A DNA stretch of 64,000 nt from JAUXEH01 sp965533275 (GTDB taxonomy: Bacteria; Acidobacteriota; Aminicenantia; Aminicenantales; Aminicenantaceae), in assembly GCA_965533275.1 (NCBI GenBank), contig CBESWG010000004.1, positions 62,001-126,000 of the forward strand, read 5' to 3'. Positions 25,038-33,282 of the stretch are shown piece by piece. Numbering within the stretch: the stretch's first letter is position 1; every line of letters begins with the position of its first letter. The notes under the pieces are model-generated. The model saw nothing but the letters and a program-made list of their open reading frames with translations, did no database searches and had not been told where the DNA came from. The translations under genes were made by a program, and so were the position numbers.

Positions 25038-25970
25038 ATGAAGATAGCACAACAACTTTTACGGGGAGATAAGAGAGCGCTCGCCCGGGCCATCACTCTT
25101 GTAGAGAATCACCATCCGAGCTCCCAGGAACTGCTGCAGGAGGCATATCCCCACAGCGGCGGATCATTCGTCGTGGGGATCACCGGATCGCCCGGTTCCG
25201 GAAAGAGTACACTGGTGGACGGCCTGGCTTCTCTGATCACCCGATCCGACAAGAATCTCGGCATCGTGGCCGTGGACCCTTCCAGTCCTTTTACAGGAGG
25301 GGCTGTGCTGGGCGATCGGATCCGAATGATGCAGCACAGCTCGGATCCCCGGGTTTTTATCCGGAGTATGGCGACGCGCGGCCATCTGGGCGGACTCGCC
25401 AAGGCGACGGGCGATGTTATCGTCCTGATGGAGGCGGCCGGAAAGGACTTTGTCCTCGTGGAAACGGTGGGCGTGGGCCAGGATGAGGTGGAAGTCGTCC
25501 GGCTGGCTGAATTGATCCTGGTGATACTGACTCCGGATGTCGGAGATGATGTCCAGGTGTTCAAGGCCGGGATCATGGAGATCGCCGACATCTTTGTACT
25601 CAACAAGGCCGATTCACCGCAGAGTGAGGTCATGGAGCGGCGGCTCAAAGCCCTCCTGGAACTGGGAGCTGAGGGGGCAGCCCGCCCTCCGGTCCTGAAG
25701 ACCGTTGCTCCGACCGGAGAGGGGATAGAAGCCCTGTGGGAAACTATCCAGGATTGCCGCCGCGCCCAATCGCAGGAGGAAATAGAAAAGAGACAGAGGC
25801 GCCGGATCGGCTGGATGCTGCGAACGATCCTTCATGGGAAGATGGCTGAGAGGCTGACAGCGGCACTGCCTGCGGAAGAATTTGAGGAATTGGTGGAGAG
25901 GATTCATCGGCGCGAGAGCGATCCATACAGCCTGGCAGATCAGGCATTGGAGAAGATCGGGAGGGTTTGA
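25038..25970 (+). CDS. meaB: Methylmalonyl-CoA mutase-associated GTPase MeaB
   Basis: 310 residues. G3E-family GTPase that loads and protects the adenosylcobalamin of methylmalonyl-CoA mutase. P-loop GITGSPGSGKSTLVDGL (about 48-64), switch region VDPSSPFTGGAVLGDRIRM, FIRSMATRGHLGGL (a MeaB hallmark), VETVGVGQDEVEV, and base-recognition NKAD. The C-terminal helical dimerisation arm is present. It ends 1 bp before mce, but the mutase itself is not in this window. It implies cobalamin-dependent propionate or succinate interconversion in the organism. Confidence 0.95.
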   Translation: MKIAQQLLRGDKRALARAITLVENHHPSSQELLQEAYPHSGGSFVVGITGSPGSGKSTLVDGLASLITRSDKNLGIVAVDPSSPFTGGAVLGDRIRMMQHSSDPRVFIRSMATRGHLGGLAKATGDVIVLMEAAGKDFVLVETVGVGQDEVEVVRLAELILVILTPDVGDDVQVFKAGIMEIADIFVLNKADSPQSEVMERRLKALLELGAEGAARPPVLKTVAPTGEGIEALWETIQDCRRAQSQEEIEKRQRRRIGWMLRTILHGKMAERLTAALPAEEFEELVERIHRRESDPYSLADQALEKIGRV

Positions 25971-25971
25971 C

Positions 25972-26379
25972 ATGGGGAGCTGGAAGATGAATCACGTCGC
26001 GATCGCTGTCGAGGACATCATGGACAGCATAGCTCGATGGGCAGGGGCATTGGGCGTAGAGGCCGGTGAGGTCGAGGACCTACCGGCAAGGGGCGCCCGT
26101 CTCTGCAAGCTGGATGCGCCGGGCAGCCCCTCTCTGGAACTCATCACGCCCCTGGGAGAAGATTCCACGGTCGCCCGGTTTCTCTCGGATCACGGCGAAG
26201 GGATCCATCATTTTTGCTTCGAAGTGCCGGACATCGAGGACTCTTTGGCTCGGCTGAAGCAGCAGGGTGCTCAACTGATCCATGAGCAACCTGTTACTGG
26301 AGCCGGGGGCAGCCGTATCGCCTTCATCCATCCCAACAGCTTTAATGGGGTATTGATCGAGCTACTCGAAAAGAAGTAA
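25972..26379 (+). CDS. mce: Methylmalonyl-CoA epimerase
   Basis: 135 residues. Vicinal-oxygen-chelate fold enzyme that interconverts (R)- and (S)-methylmalonyl-CoA. Metal ligands of the VOC repeats are visible: His in MNHVAIAVED, His-His in GIHHFCFEVPD and Glu in FNGVLIELLEK. Start at ATG 25972 has GGGAGGG about 6-12 nt upstream; a second ATG at 25987 is possible. Directly coupled to meaB, its functional partner in the propionyl-CoA pathway. Confidence 0.93.
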   Translation: MGSWKMNHVAIAVEDIMDSIARWAGALGVEAGEVEDLPARGARLCKLDAPGSPSLELITPLGEDSTVARFLSDHGEGIHHFCFEVPDIEDSLARLKQQGAQLIHEQPVTGAGGSRIAFIHPNSFNGVLIELLEKK

Positions 26380-26410
26380 AGGGCCTGGGAGCTAGGCTCT
26401 ATTCTGCCCT

Positions 26411-26920
26411 CTATTGATCTTGGGCGGCGAGGGTCAGGATGCGGGTTGCGAAGTCACGGGCATCGGCCAGGTCACTTTCGTCCGGATGCGAGCTGGCAGA
26501 GACAGCCATCTCGGCCCAGAGTTTATGCTCCGGGGATCTCATCAGGGTTTCGAGCGCCTGGGGAGACACCCTGCCCCGGCAGGAAAAAGTGCCGAGGACC
26601 CGGGCGCCCGCGGCCAGGGCTGTCGCGTTTTCCAGGGCCTCTCTCGAAAGAGGGCTGCCCATGAGAGCGCCGTGCGTACAAAAAAAGGCGATCTTCTTCG
26701 CTTGTGGGATGGCTTGCAGAAACTCGGCGGCCACGGGGGGCACACTGTGGGAATGGACGGGGAATCCGGCGAATATGAGGCTGTAGGATGCGGCTTCTCC
26801 GTTCTCGAGTTCCTTAAGGGATTTAATGCTTTTGTCACCCTCTACAACATCGTGGATCGCCTCTGCGACCCGTTTGGTGTTCTCGGTCCGGCTGTAATAC
26901 ACTACAAGAGTTTTAGACAT
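26411..26920 (-). CDS. Flavodoxin family protein
   Basis: 169 residues. Flavodoxin-like fold: LVVYYSRTENTKRVAEAI carries the FMN-phosphate loop (S-R-T-E-N-T), LIFAGFPVHSHSVP and KKIAFFCTHGALMGS are the second and third FMN-contacting strands and loops. Likely a single-electron carrier or flavoprotein of the multimeric flavodoxin type. No obvious redox partner is adjacent. The convergent mce gene ends 31 bp away. Confidence 0.85.
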   Translation of the reverse strand: MSKTLVVYYSRTENTKRVAEAIHDVVEGDKSIKSLKELENGEAASYSLIFAGFPVHSHSVPPVAAEFLQAIPQAKKIAFFCTHGALMGSPLSREALENATALAAGARVLGTFSCRGRVSPQALETLMRSPEHKLWAEMAVSASSHPDESDLADARDFATRILTLAAQDQ

Positions 26921-26937
26921 CGTGGGTCCTATATCAC

Positions 26938-27906
26938 TCAGAATTTGAATCGGATCCCGAGTTTGAAAGAGACAGTACTAAAGTCCAGTTCTCCCTGGCG
27001 AACATTCTTGATATCTGGCCCCGGTCTGGGCCCCCCATCCAGTGGGAATTCCAGCTGGCCCTCTGGCCTGCTCTCATGGCCCGCCAGGACACTGTAGTAG
27101 GTCCCGCTCCCGGTGTGGTCGCTGTCGTAGAAATAGAGCGAAGCCTTTCCCGCCTGGATCAGGTCTCCTCCTGGAAAACCCAATGCTTCGTAGCGGTACG
27201 CCCCTTTGAAACCATCTGTAGTGTTCCAGACCTTTTCCCCTTCTACCACAAAAGACATGAATGCGAGGATCTCCAGCTCGACGCCCAGGTTTGCATAGAA
27301 TCCCAGCGACTCAGAGGAGTATTCGTTGTCCTTGTTGATCCGGTAGTTGAACTGTTGGCCGAAGTCCGTGATGACCGATTGGTAGTTGTTCGTGCTCTTA
27401 TAGGAGACGAATAGGATATGCTGGCCCACCCCAGCCAGGATGGATAGACGGGGGAAGGGAGGCAGCGCGAAGGCGTAGCTGAGTCCGAGTTTCAAGGGCA
27501 CCGCGGTTACTTTGTTTTGGATGTACTGCTCCTCACTCTGTGTGCCGATGGCATGGTCGAAACCCACAGATCCTTCTTCGGAGCTCGAATACCAGGATCC
27601 GGCCAGGTTGATGGCCAGGCCCTTGTAGAGCGGGATCCGCAGCTCGACCTCCAGGCCGTTGGAGTACTTGAGGGGAGTGAACTGACCCTGAAGCGTGCCT
27701 CCGTTCACATCCCGCCAGTCCTTCCACAAAAGGTTAAAAGAGTCGATCCAGGTGTTGATGTCAGTGCCGGAGATGTTGTTGGTGCTGTAACTGAACTTGA
27801 GGCTCACACGTTCGCCCCGCGCCGGGATAGTGAGGGCGGCCAGCAGCATGATCAGGGCTGTAATAAGGTAAAATTTTTCTCGTCTCATCTCCATGTATTT
27901 TTCCAT
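26938..27906 (-). CDS. Predicted outer-membrane beta-barrel protein
   Basis: 322 residues (ATGs at codons 1, 5 and 7; the 7th, MRREKFYLITALIMLL, gives the cleanest signal peptide). After a Sec signal with cleavage around ARG-E, the protein shows alternating hydrophobic/aromatic strands (VSLKFSYSTNN, LEVELRIPLYKGLAINLAG, LKLGLSYAF, LGFYANLGVELEIL) and ends in FKLGIRFKF, the C-terminal aromatic signature recognised by the BAM complex. I cannot place it in a named family. It follows the flavodoxin gene's upstream side by 17 bp on the same strand, and the long kinase gene lies upstream. Confidence 0.7.
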   Translation of the reverse strand: MEKYMEMRREKFYLITALIMLLAALTIPARGERVSLKFSYSTNNISGTDINTWIDSFNLLWKDWRDVNGGTLQGQFTPLKYSNGLEVELRIPLYKGLAINLAGSWYSSSEEGSVGFDHAIGTQSEEQYIQNKVTAVPLKLGLSYAFALPPFPRLSILAGVGQHILFVSYKSTNNYQSVITDFGQQFNYRINKDNEYSSESLGFYANLGVELEILAFMSFVVEGEKVWNTTDGFKGAYRYEALGFPGGDLIQAGKASLYFYDSDHTGSGTYYSVLAGHESRPEGQLEFPLDGGPRPGPDIKNVRQGELDFSTVSFKLGIRFKF

Positions 27907-28010
27907 ATTTCTTTAAAGATTTCCAGTCTTTCTTGGCGTGTGTCTTCATGCGTTCCTTTAGTCGCAAGAGCCTGGCGGATTGCGGAAGGGCGGGAATGCA
28001 TCTCCAGGGG

Positions 28011-31000
28011 TCACTCCGTGGGGAGGGTGATCCGGATCTTCAGCCCCTGAGGCTGGTTCGGTTGAGCCGTTATGTTCCCCCCGTGATCCGTGATGATCTT
28101 TTTTGCGATGGGAAGGCCGAGGCCCGTGCCGACGTCCTTGGTGGAGAAATAGGGTTCGAAGATGCGCTCCAGGATGTCCGGCTCCAGGCCGGGCCCGGTG
28201 TCGGCGATCTCCAACAGCAGTTTGGATCCGGTGCTTTTGAGGACGATGCCTATGCGGCCGTGTTCCTGGATCGATTCGATGGCGTTCGTGAGGATGTTGC
28301 GAAGCACGATCTTGATCTTGGCAGGATCTCCGGTGAAGGCGAAGTCGTCTCCTGCAAGTGCAATGTCGAAATGGATCCTTTCTGTCAGGACCTTCTGGTA
28401 CGGTTCAAGTGTCCGCTCCAGGATCTCTTTCAGATCGAGCGTTTCTTTTTGAAGTGTTGCGTCTTTCGATGTCTCGAGGAATTCCTGGGCGATCTTCCGG
28501 AGATGCTCGACTTCACTGACGATATAGGTTGTGGACTCCTGCAGGGCTTTCTCGAATTGTGAGGGCCTCTCCTCATAGACGCGCAGGAGATGTTCGGCTG
28601 ACAGCTGAATGGGGGTCAGGGGATTTTTGATCTCGTGTGCCACCTTGCGAGCCATCTCTGCCCAGGCCACTTTCTGACCCATGTCTGCCAGATCCTGCTG
28701 ATGCTGCTTGAGGCTCAGGACCATATCGTTGAATCCGCTGACCAGGGTTTTCATCTCATCTTCATGGTCGTAGGGAATCGAGATCTCGAGGTTTCCCAGC
28801 CCGACCTCTTTTGTCCCGGCCAGGAGCTTTCTGATAGGTGAAGTGATGGTCGCTCCGGCTGCCCGGCCGAACAGCAGGACGATGAGGATAAAGACCCCGG
28901 AGATCAGGAAGAGAAACTCCAGAAAATCAGCCCGGGCTTGGGAGATCTGCTGTTTTTCCAGGGGGAACGGAAGTGAGATGAGCAGAAAATTATCCTGGAA
29001 ATAGTAGGGGATCGTGAGTGTGTGAAAAGAATAGTTGCCGATTTTTTGTGTCTGTGTGTAGAGCGGATTGTTCTCGTATTGGATCTTGTAGAAGATCTCG
29101 CCGTCAATAAAATCCGGGAGCAGGCCGTACTCGAAGAATTCCCTGTGACTGGTTCCATACAATCGGCCGTCCAAATAGAGATGAACATCGTGTGCGATGG
29201 CGTTGGAGATACGAATGAGCAGTTCTTCCGGAGGAATCGTGAGCGAGACCTGGTCTTCCTGCTGCTGGAATACATAGTCTTCGAAGACCCTGTGCGCATA
29301 ATTGGCATGGGATTCCGCTTCCTCGGCGATCTTCTGCGAAAAAATGCGAGCAAAGAAATCCTGAGTCGATATCGTGAACAGCAGGAGAGGCATGAGGGCG
29401 ATGACAACAAAGGCGATATATACGCGGTGGGAGAAAGACCAGAGCAGTCCTTTGCCCCCTCTCCGGGAAACGGCGGCATAAGCGACGAGGGCAGGCAGAG
29501 CCAGGCATCCAGAGTAGATGATGAACAGTTCCAGGAAATCGACGGCGTATTTCAGGAACGTCTTCTTGGGAAGGAGCAGAGCATAGATCCTGTCCTTGGA
29601 AGGGAAGGTCAGGGCATGGAAATGACGGCCGTTGTCCACAAAATCCGTCCAGATTGAATCCTCGGTGCTCAACGTCTCCTGGAGTGTGGATTCAGGGAGT
29701 CCGGATGTGAGATTGTGGGGATTAAAAAGGAGCCTGCCCAGGGAATCGAAGGCGGCGAATCCAAGGTCCAGCCGGTCAAGGGACGGATACGAGGCGATCC
29801 TGAGCAGCTCAGAATACGGATTGGATGAGTAGAGGAAGGGGAGCATCTCGAGATCGATGGACAGCATGACCATCGACCTGCCTACGCGCGTTTCTCCCTC
29901 GAACCAATCCTTATAGGCGATCAGGAAATCCTTGTCCTTTCCCCAGTAGGAAAGCCTTTCGGAAAGGATGCGCCATTCCCGCGTCTCCGAGAGCTGGGAT
30001 TCGGGGCTGTACATCTCCGGGATGTTCAATGAAAAGCGGGAAATGATCCTCCCGCTGGAGGCGGTGAGTTCCAGGCTGGAGTACCAGTTCGATTTGGCCA
30101 ACAGCGTCCCCCTCCACAGCTGGCGGGCGAATTCGTGTGTCCTGGGGCTCTTGAGGGCCTCGATGACGCGCTCGGCTTCTTTGTCGATGGCCGGCAGGGA
30201 TTGAGAGAGGTAGAAACGACCCCAGTCTTCCAGTGAGAGGACTGTGTTCTTTAGCGAGTTTTGCAAAATGGAGCGGTTCTTGAGCATCTCTGTATGATTG
30301 ATCGAGAGATAGGTGAGGAGGACTGCCGTGAAGAATGCCAGGAACTGGATCTGCCGGCGCCATGAGGTTTCGGGAGTGTGGACTGCCACAAAAAGGATTG
30401 CACCCAGGAGTCCTTGAAGCAGAAGCACGGAGAAGGGGATGCCTCTCCAGAAAACCGCAATGTATATCAGGAAAGAGCAAGCCAGCGAGATCATCGGCAG
30501 CACTCTGGTGCCAGTGAGCGTTGTAATAAGCCGGAATGCGGTGTACATCAGCAGTATGAAAGCAGAAAAAAAGAGGAACAGGCTCAGTTGAGCCAGGATA
30601 TGGGCAGGAACCGGGGACATGCGCATCAAGCTGAAGCTGGAATGCATGACCAGCCGCTGCAGGATGTTGTGAAAGATCCAGAGAGACATAAAAGCGGTCA
30701 GAGATAGAAAAACTCCCGCGATCATTTTGGGGACGGTTCTCTTCAAGGCAAGCTTGAGGCTGTCGCTTGCCCGGATATACCGGAAGAGAAAACCCACCAT
30801 AAGCAGCAGGCACAGGCCCGACAAACAGAGATCAGCGGGAGACCTGGTCAGCGCACCCACGGAGATGAATCCGGCTTCTGCGGGTGAAAATACATCCAGT
30901 GTCCTGAATTTTCCCAGCTGACTGAGCGGGAAGAACAGGGCCCGTATGGCGCCCAGGATGATGAGGATCTTCAGCAGACCCAAGGTCTTGCCATCCTTGC

Positions 31001-31880
31001 GCGAAGCCTGGCGGCTGATCTGATGGAAGAGCCACAGGACCAGGGCACAAAAAAGAAAAAGGAAGCAGAGGATGAGCAGAGTCTCTTTTTGTTGTGTTTT
31101 GCGGGAGGCAGGGGAGGGGGATGCCAGCTCGACGGTAGCCATGAGCCGTCCCATTTCGTTTCGGAGAGGGAAATAGATGTTCTGGATCTGGCCCTGGAGG
31201 TCGGGCTGGCCGATGAACTCATCGTTGTTGCGTGAAAAATAGTCGTCGACGCCAGAAATGTCTTCCCTGAAATCGTGATATCCGATGGTGCATTGAGCGA
31301 GCAGGGATTTTTTCAAGAAGTGCGATTCCTGGAGATAGTGCGCCTTGAATTCAGGGAGAAAGGCCAGTAGACGATAGAAAACCACATAGTCGCCGGGTGG
31401 GATCTCCTGATAGGTGATGAGATAGGCCGACGATTTGTGCCTGATGAGTAGTGTTGTCTGCAGCGCGATGGCCGAGGCATCGACGAAAGTGGCCTCCATA
31501 AATATCGGATTGATGTCGATGATGTTCCCAAACCACAGCTGGATGTCTGCGGTATATCCATCGTAGTAGGCGACACCTTCGAGTTCGGGATCGGAACACA
31601 GGCTCTTCAAGAACAGGAATCGATCCTGAGTGCTCTCCGGGAGGTCAGATTCCGCCAAGGCTTCGTGTTTTGCCAGGAGCCTGTTGAGGACTTTGTCGAA
31701 TTCACTGAGTATGGAGGTTTTCTGGGCGCGCAGCCGGTCGATGGCCTTCTCTTCATCGCTGGAAGAGAGCAGTGGGGGAGCGATACGGGATAGAAGCAAA
31801 AAGACAATGGCCAGCAACAGGGCTGCCTGCAGCATGATACGCAGCCGACCGTTGATGTCGGATCCGATTCGATATCTCAA
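28011..31880 (-). CDS. Very large NtrY-like sensor histidine kinase
   Basis: 1289 residues from a TTG start that overlaps the upstream TGA (TTGA). N-terminal helix (MLQAALLLAIVFLLLS), an extracytoplasmic region (about 40-265), a bundle of about eight membrane helices (270-530), a second extracytoplasmic region, two more helices, a third sensory region (about 830-1000), then HAMP (RAAGATITSPIRKLLAGTKE), HisKA with phospho-His in ARKVAHEIKNPLTPIQLSAE, and HATPase_c boxes NILTNAIESI, ADTGPGLEP and STKDVGTGLGLPIAKK. The kinase core is NtrY-type; the eight-helix module plus three sensor regions is unusually elaborate. No response regulator is adjacent, so its partner must be elsewhere. Confidence 0.85.
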   Translation of the reverse strand: MRYRIGSDINGRLRIMLQAALLLAIVFLLLSRIAPPLLSSSDEEKAIDRLRAQKTSILSEFDKVLNRLLAKHEALAESDLPESTQDRFLFLKSLCSDPELEGVAYYDGYTADIQLWFGNIIDINPIFMEATFVDASAIALQTTLLIRHKSSAYLITYQEIPPGDYVVFYRLLAFLPEFKAHYLQESHFLKKSLLAQCTIGYHDFREDISGVDDYFSRNNDEFIGQPDLQGQIQNIYFPLRNEMGRLMATVELASPSPASRKTQQKETLLILCFLFLFCALVLWLFHQISRQASRKDGKTLGLLKILIILGAIRALFFPLSQLGKFRTLDVFSPAEAGFISVGALTRSPADLCLSGLCLLLMVGFLFRYIRASDSLKLALKRTVPKMIAGVFLSLTAFMSLWIFHNILQRLVMHSSFSLMRMSPVPAHILAQLSLFLFFSAFILLMYTAFRLITTLTGTRVLPMISLACSFLIYIAVFWRGIPFSVLLLQGLLGAILFVAVHTPETSWRRQIQFLAFFTAVLLTYLSINHTEMLKNRSILQNSLKNTVLSLEDWGRFYLSQSLPAIDKEAERVIEALKSPRTHEFARQLWRGTLLAKSNWYSSLELTASSGRIISRFSLNIPEMYSPESQLSETREWRILSERLSYWGKDKDFLIAYKDWFEGETRVGRSMVMLSIDLEMLPFLYSSNPYSELLRIASYPSLDRLDLGFAAFDSLGRLLFNPHNLTSGLPESTLQETLSTEDSIWTDFVDNGRHFHALTFPSKDRIYALLLPKKTFLKYAVDFLELFIIYSGCLALPALVAYAAVSRRGGKGLLWSFSHRVYIAFVVIALMPLLLFTISTQDFFARIFSQKIAEEAESHANYAHRVFEDYVFQQQEDQVSLTIPPEELLIRISNAIAHDVHLYLDGRLYGTSHREFFEYGLLPDFIDGEIFYKIQYENNPLYTQTQKIGNYSFHTLTIPYYFQDNFLLISLPFPLEKQQISQARADFLEFLFLISGVFILIVLLFGRAAGATITSPIRKLLAGTKEVGLGNLEISIPYDHEDEMKTLVSGFNDMVLSLKQHQQDLADMGQKVAWAEMARKVAHEIKNPLTPIQLSAEHLLRVYEERPSQFEKALQESTTYIVSEVEHLRKIAQEFLETSKDATLQKETLDLKEILERTLEPYQKVLTERIHFDIALAGDDFAFTGDPAKIKIVLRNILTNAIESIQEHGRIGIVLKSTGSKLLLEIADTGPGLEPDILERIFEPYFSTKDVGTGLGLPIAKKIITDHGGNITAQPNQPQGLKIRITLPTE

Positions 31881-32302
31881 ATTTTTTCTGCTCTGATATC
31901 GGTGATCTTCCAGACAGGGGATGCCTCCGCCTCATCCGCAACCAGGGCGAGCTGAAAAAAGAGGTCCAGGGCATAGAGATTCCTGTTTTTGTCTTGGAAT
32001 GACCAGCGGGCCTTGAAAAAATAGCTGGTCTCTTCGTGAGGCTCCTCCCCCAGTTCAGAGAAAAATTCCTGAGTGGTGTATATGGAGAAGAGTTTTTCCA
32101 GCAGCAGGACAGTCTGCTGGTTGGACAGCTGGTCTGAAAAGGAGATGGGTTCTGGAAAAGAGAGGTTGATCCGGCCATCCGAAGGAAGGACCTCCAGCAG
32201 GGCCCGAGCGTTATTCTGCAGGAATGCCCGTTCGATGCTCCGGGCGGCAGAGAAGGGATTGAGCGTGACAAGCAGCAACAGGGGGATGAGTGCGTTTCCC
32301 AC
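31877..32302 (-). CDS. Small secreted protein paired with the sensor kinase
   Basis: 141 residues from a GTG start. N-terminal hydrophobic stretch (ALIPLLLLVTLNPFSAA) is a signal peptide; the mature part (SIERAFLQNNARALLEVLP, TVLLLEKLFSIYTTQEFF, FFKARWSFQDKNRNLYALDLFFQLA) has the look of a small NTF2/DUF4783-like fold. Its stop overlaps the start of the kinase gene, so the two are translationally coupled and the product may be a periplasmic co-sensor or ligand-binding subunit. The promoter at 32309-32337 places the start point essentially on the GTG, implying leaderless translation. Confidence 0.7.
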   Translation of the reverse strand: MGNALIPLLLLVTLNPFSAARSIERAFLQNNARALLEVLPSDGRINLSFPEPISFSDQLSNQQTVLLLEKLFSIYTTQEFFSELGEEPHEETSYFFKARWSFQDKNRNLYALDLFFQLALVADEAEASPVWKITDIRAEKI

Positions 32303-32308
32303 ACCCGG

Positions 32309-32337
32309 ATTCTAGCACAAACTGAAAATCAGGTAAA
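32309..32337 (-). promoter_or_regulatory. Promoter of the secreted protein-kinase operon
   Basis: -35 TTTACC (32337..32332), 17-nt spacer, -10 TAGAAT (32314..32309) with upstream TGC. The 13-mer TTTGTGCTAGAAT recurs exactly at the larB promoter (50806..50794). The transcription start would be at or next to 32302, the GTG start codon. Confidence 0.6.
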
Positions 32338-32352
32338 CGCGCTCAGGGAGTG

Positions 32353-32754
32353 TCAGGCGGTCTCATCCATTTCTTCGGAGACGATGGATCTCAGCTCGTC
32401 TTTGATCTTGTCCATCTTCTTGAGCTTGCCCTCGATCTTGGCAAAGAGATCTTCCCGTCCCCGGATCCCTTCCTGGATCAGAAAAGCGGCGCTTTCTGAC
32501 CGACTCTTGAACAGGCCGGCATCCACCAGCATGTTCATCCTTTGATTGGATTCATCATTGACGCGGATGGTCAGGACTGTATTCCGCGAAGCCAGAGCCT
32601 TGTCTACCACTTTTTTGATGGATTCTGCGGTCCGGACCGCAAACTTCTCGACCTGGTTGCCAAACTCATCCAGGGGATTGTGCCTTTCCTTTTCTTCTTT
32701 TTCTTCCTTTTCTTCGGTCTCGGTATCGTTTTCAGGTTTGTCTTTCATATTCAT
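32353..32754 (-). CDS. RHH-like DNA-binding protein with acidic/basic N-terminus
   Basis: 133 residues. The N-terminus is highly charged (KPENDTETEEKEEKEEKE), then an amphipathic helix (FGNQVEKFAVRTAESIKKVV). The middle part reads NTVLTIRVNDESNQRMNML followed by VDAGLFKSRSESAAFLIQEG, which fits a ribbon-helix-helix motif (strand, helix, GxxxSRSE turn, helix). The C-terminus is a charged coiled-coil-like helix. A perfect inverted repeat overlaps its promoter, consistent with autorepression. Similar charged RHH-like proteins are widespread without known function. GGAGCAGC precedes the ATG. Confidence 0.7.
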   Translation of the reverse strand: MNMKDKPENDTETEEKEEKEEKERHNPLDEFGNQVEKFAVRTAESIKKVVDKALASRNTVLTIRVNDESNQRMNMLVDAGLFKSRSESAAFLIQEGIRGREDLFAKIEGKLKKMDKIKDELRSIVSEEMDETA

Positions 32755-32761
32755 GCTGCTC

Positions 32762-32790
32762 CGTAATTTGTAATTTAGTTACAAATTACG
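32762..32790. promoter_or_regulatory. Perfect 12+12 bp operator palindrome
   Basis: CGTAATTTGTAA (32762-32773), 5-nt spacer TTTAG, TTACAAATTACG (32779-32790). The palindrome covers the -10 region and transcription start of the RHH-like gene, which begins 8 nt downstream. Typical of an autoregulatory operator for a dimer or tetramer of an RHH protein. Confidence 0.75.
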
Positions 32791-32811
32791 AGAATATATG
32801 GTATTTGTCAA
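32783..32811 (-). promoter_or_regulatory. Promoter of the RHH-like gene
   Basis: Perfect -35 TTGACA (32811..32806), 17-nt spacer, -10 TAATTT (32788..32783). The -10 lies inside one arm of the inverted repeat, so a bound repressor would block RNA polymerase. Confidence 0.6.
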
Positions 32812-32856
32812 GGGAACGGTGATTTTTCAGGGAAATAAGGGAAAGATGATTGCCGC

Positions 32857-33132
32857 TTAGACGGTCTCCTCGTCCGGTGACTTCTCTGTTGGAGTGTCCT
32901 CCATGGCAGCCTGGAATTCTTCTTCCGTCTCTTCTTCCAGGTTCCTGGCCCTGGCCGCATCCTTCAAGCTGCTGATGCCGGCGATGAAGGCGATCAGTCC
33001 TCCGAAGAGGAGGATGAGTGGGATACACGCAAGGATCAGATTGAGGACCTGCGGACCCCACACAAACATGATCAGGAACACTCCACCGGCCATGGCCACC
33101 AGGCCCAATAGGATTGCCATCACTTTACCCAT
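32857..33132 (-). CDS. Small two-helix membrane protein
   Basis: 91 residues. Two membrane helices (VMAILLGLVAMAGGVFLIMFV and LNLILACIPLILLFGGLIAFI) followed by a charged cytoplasmic tail rich in Glu (RNLEEETEEEFQAAMED). No family recognised. GAGGAACGTT precedes the ATG and an extended -10 (TGTTATAAT, 33185..33177) lies upstream. It is a separate unit from the RHH gene because a strong promoter separates them. Confidence 0.72.
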   Translation of the reverse strand: MGKVMAILLGLVAMAGGVFLIMFVWGPQVLNLILACIPLILLFGGLIAFIAGISSLKDAARARNLEEETEEEFQAAMEDTPTEKSPDEETV

Positions 33133-33282
33133 AACGTTCCTCCCGTAGATCAGATTAAAGACACCTGTTTGGCGAAATTATAACAGAAAAACCTGTCATG
33201 CAAAACCCTGGACCACTGGAGTGTATTTCAGTAGAATGAGGCGTATTCAGTTGGGAAGGATCAAATTCGTCGGGAGGCGGCT

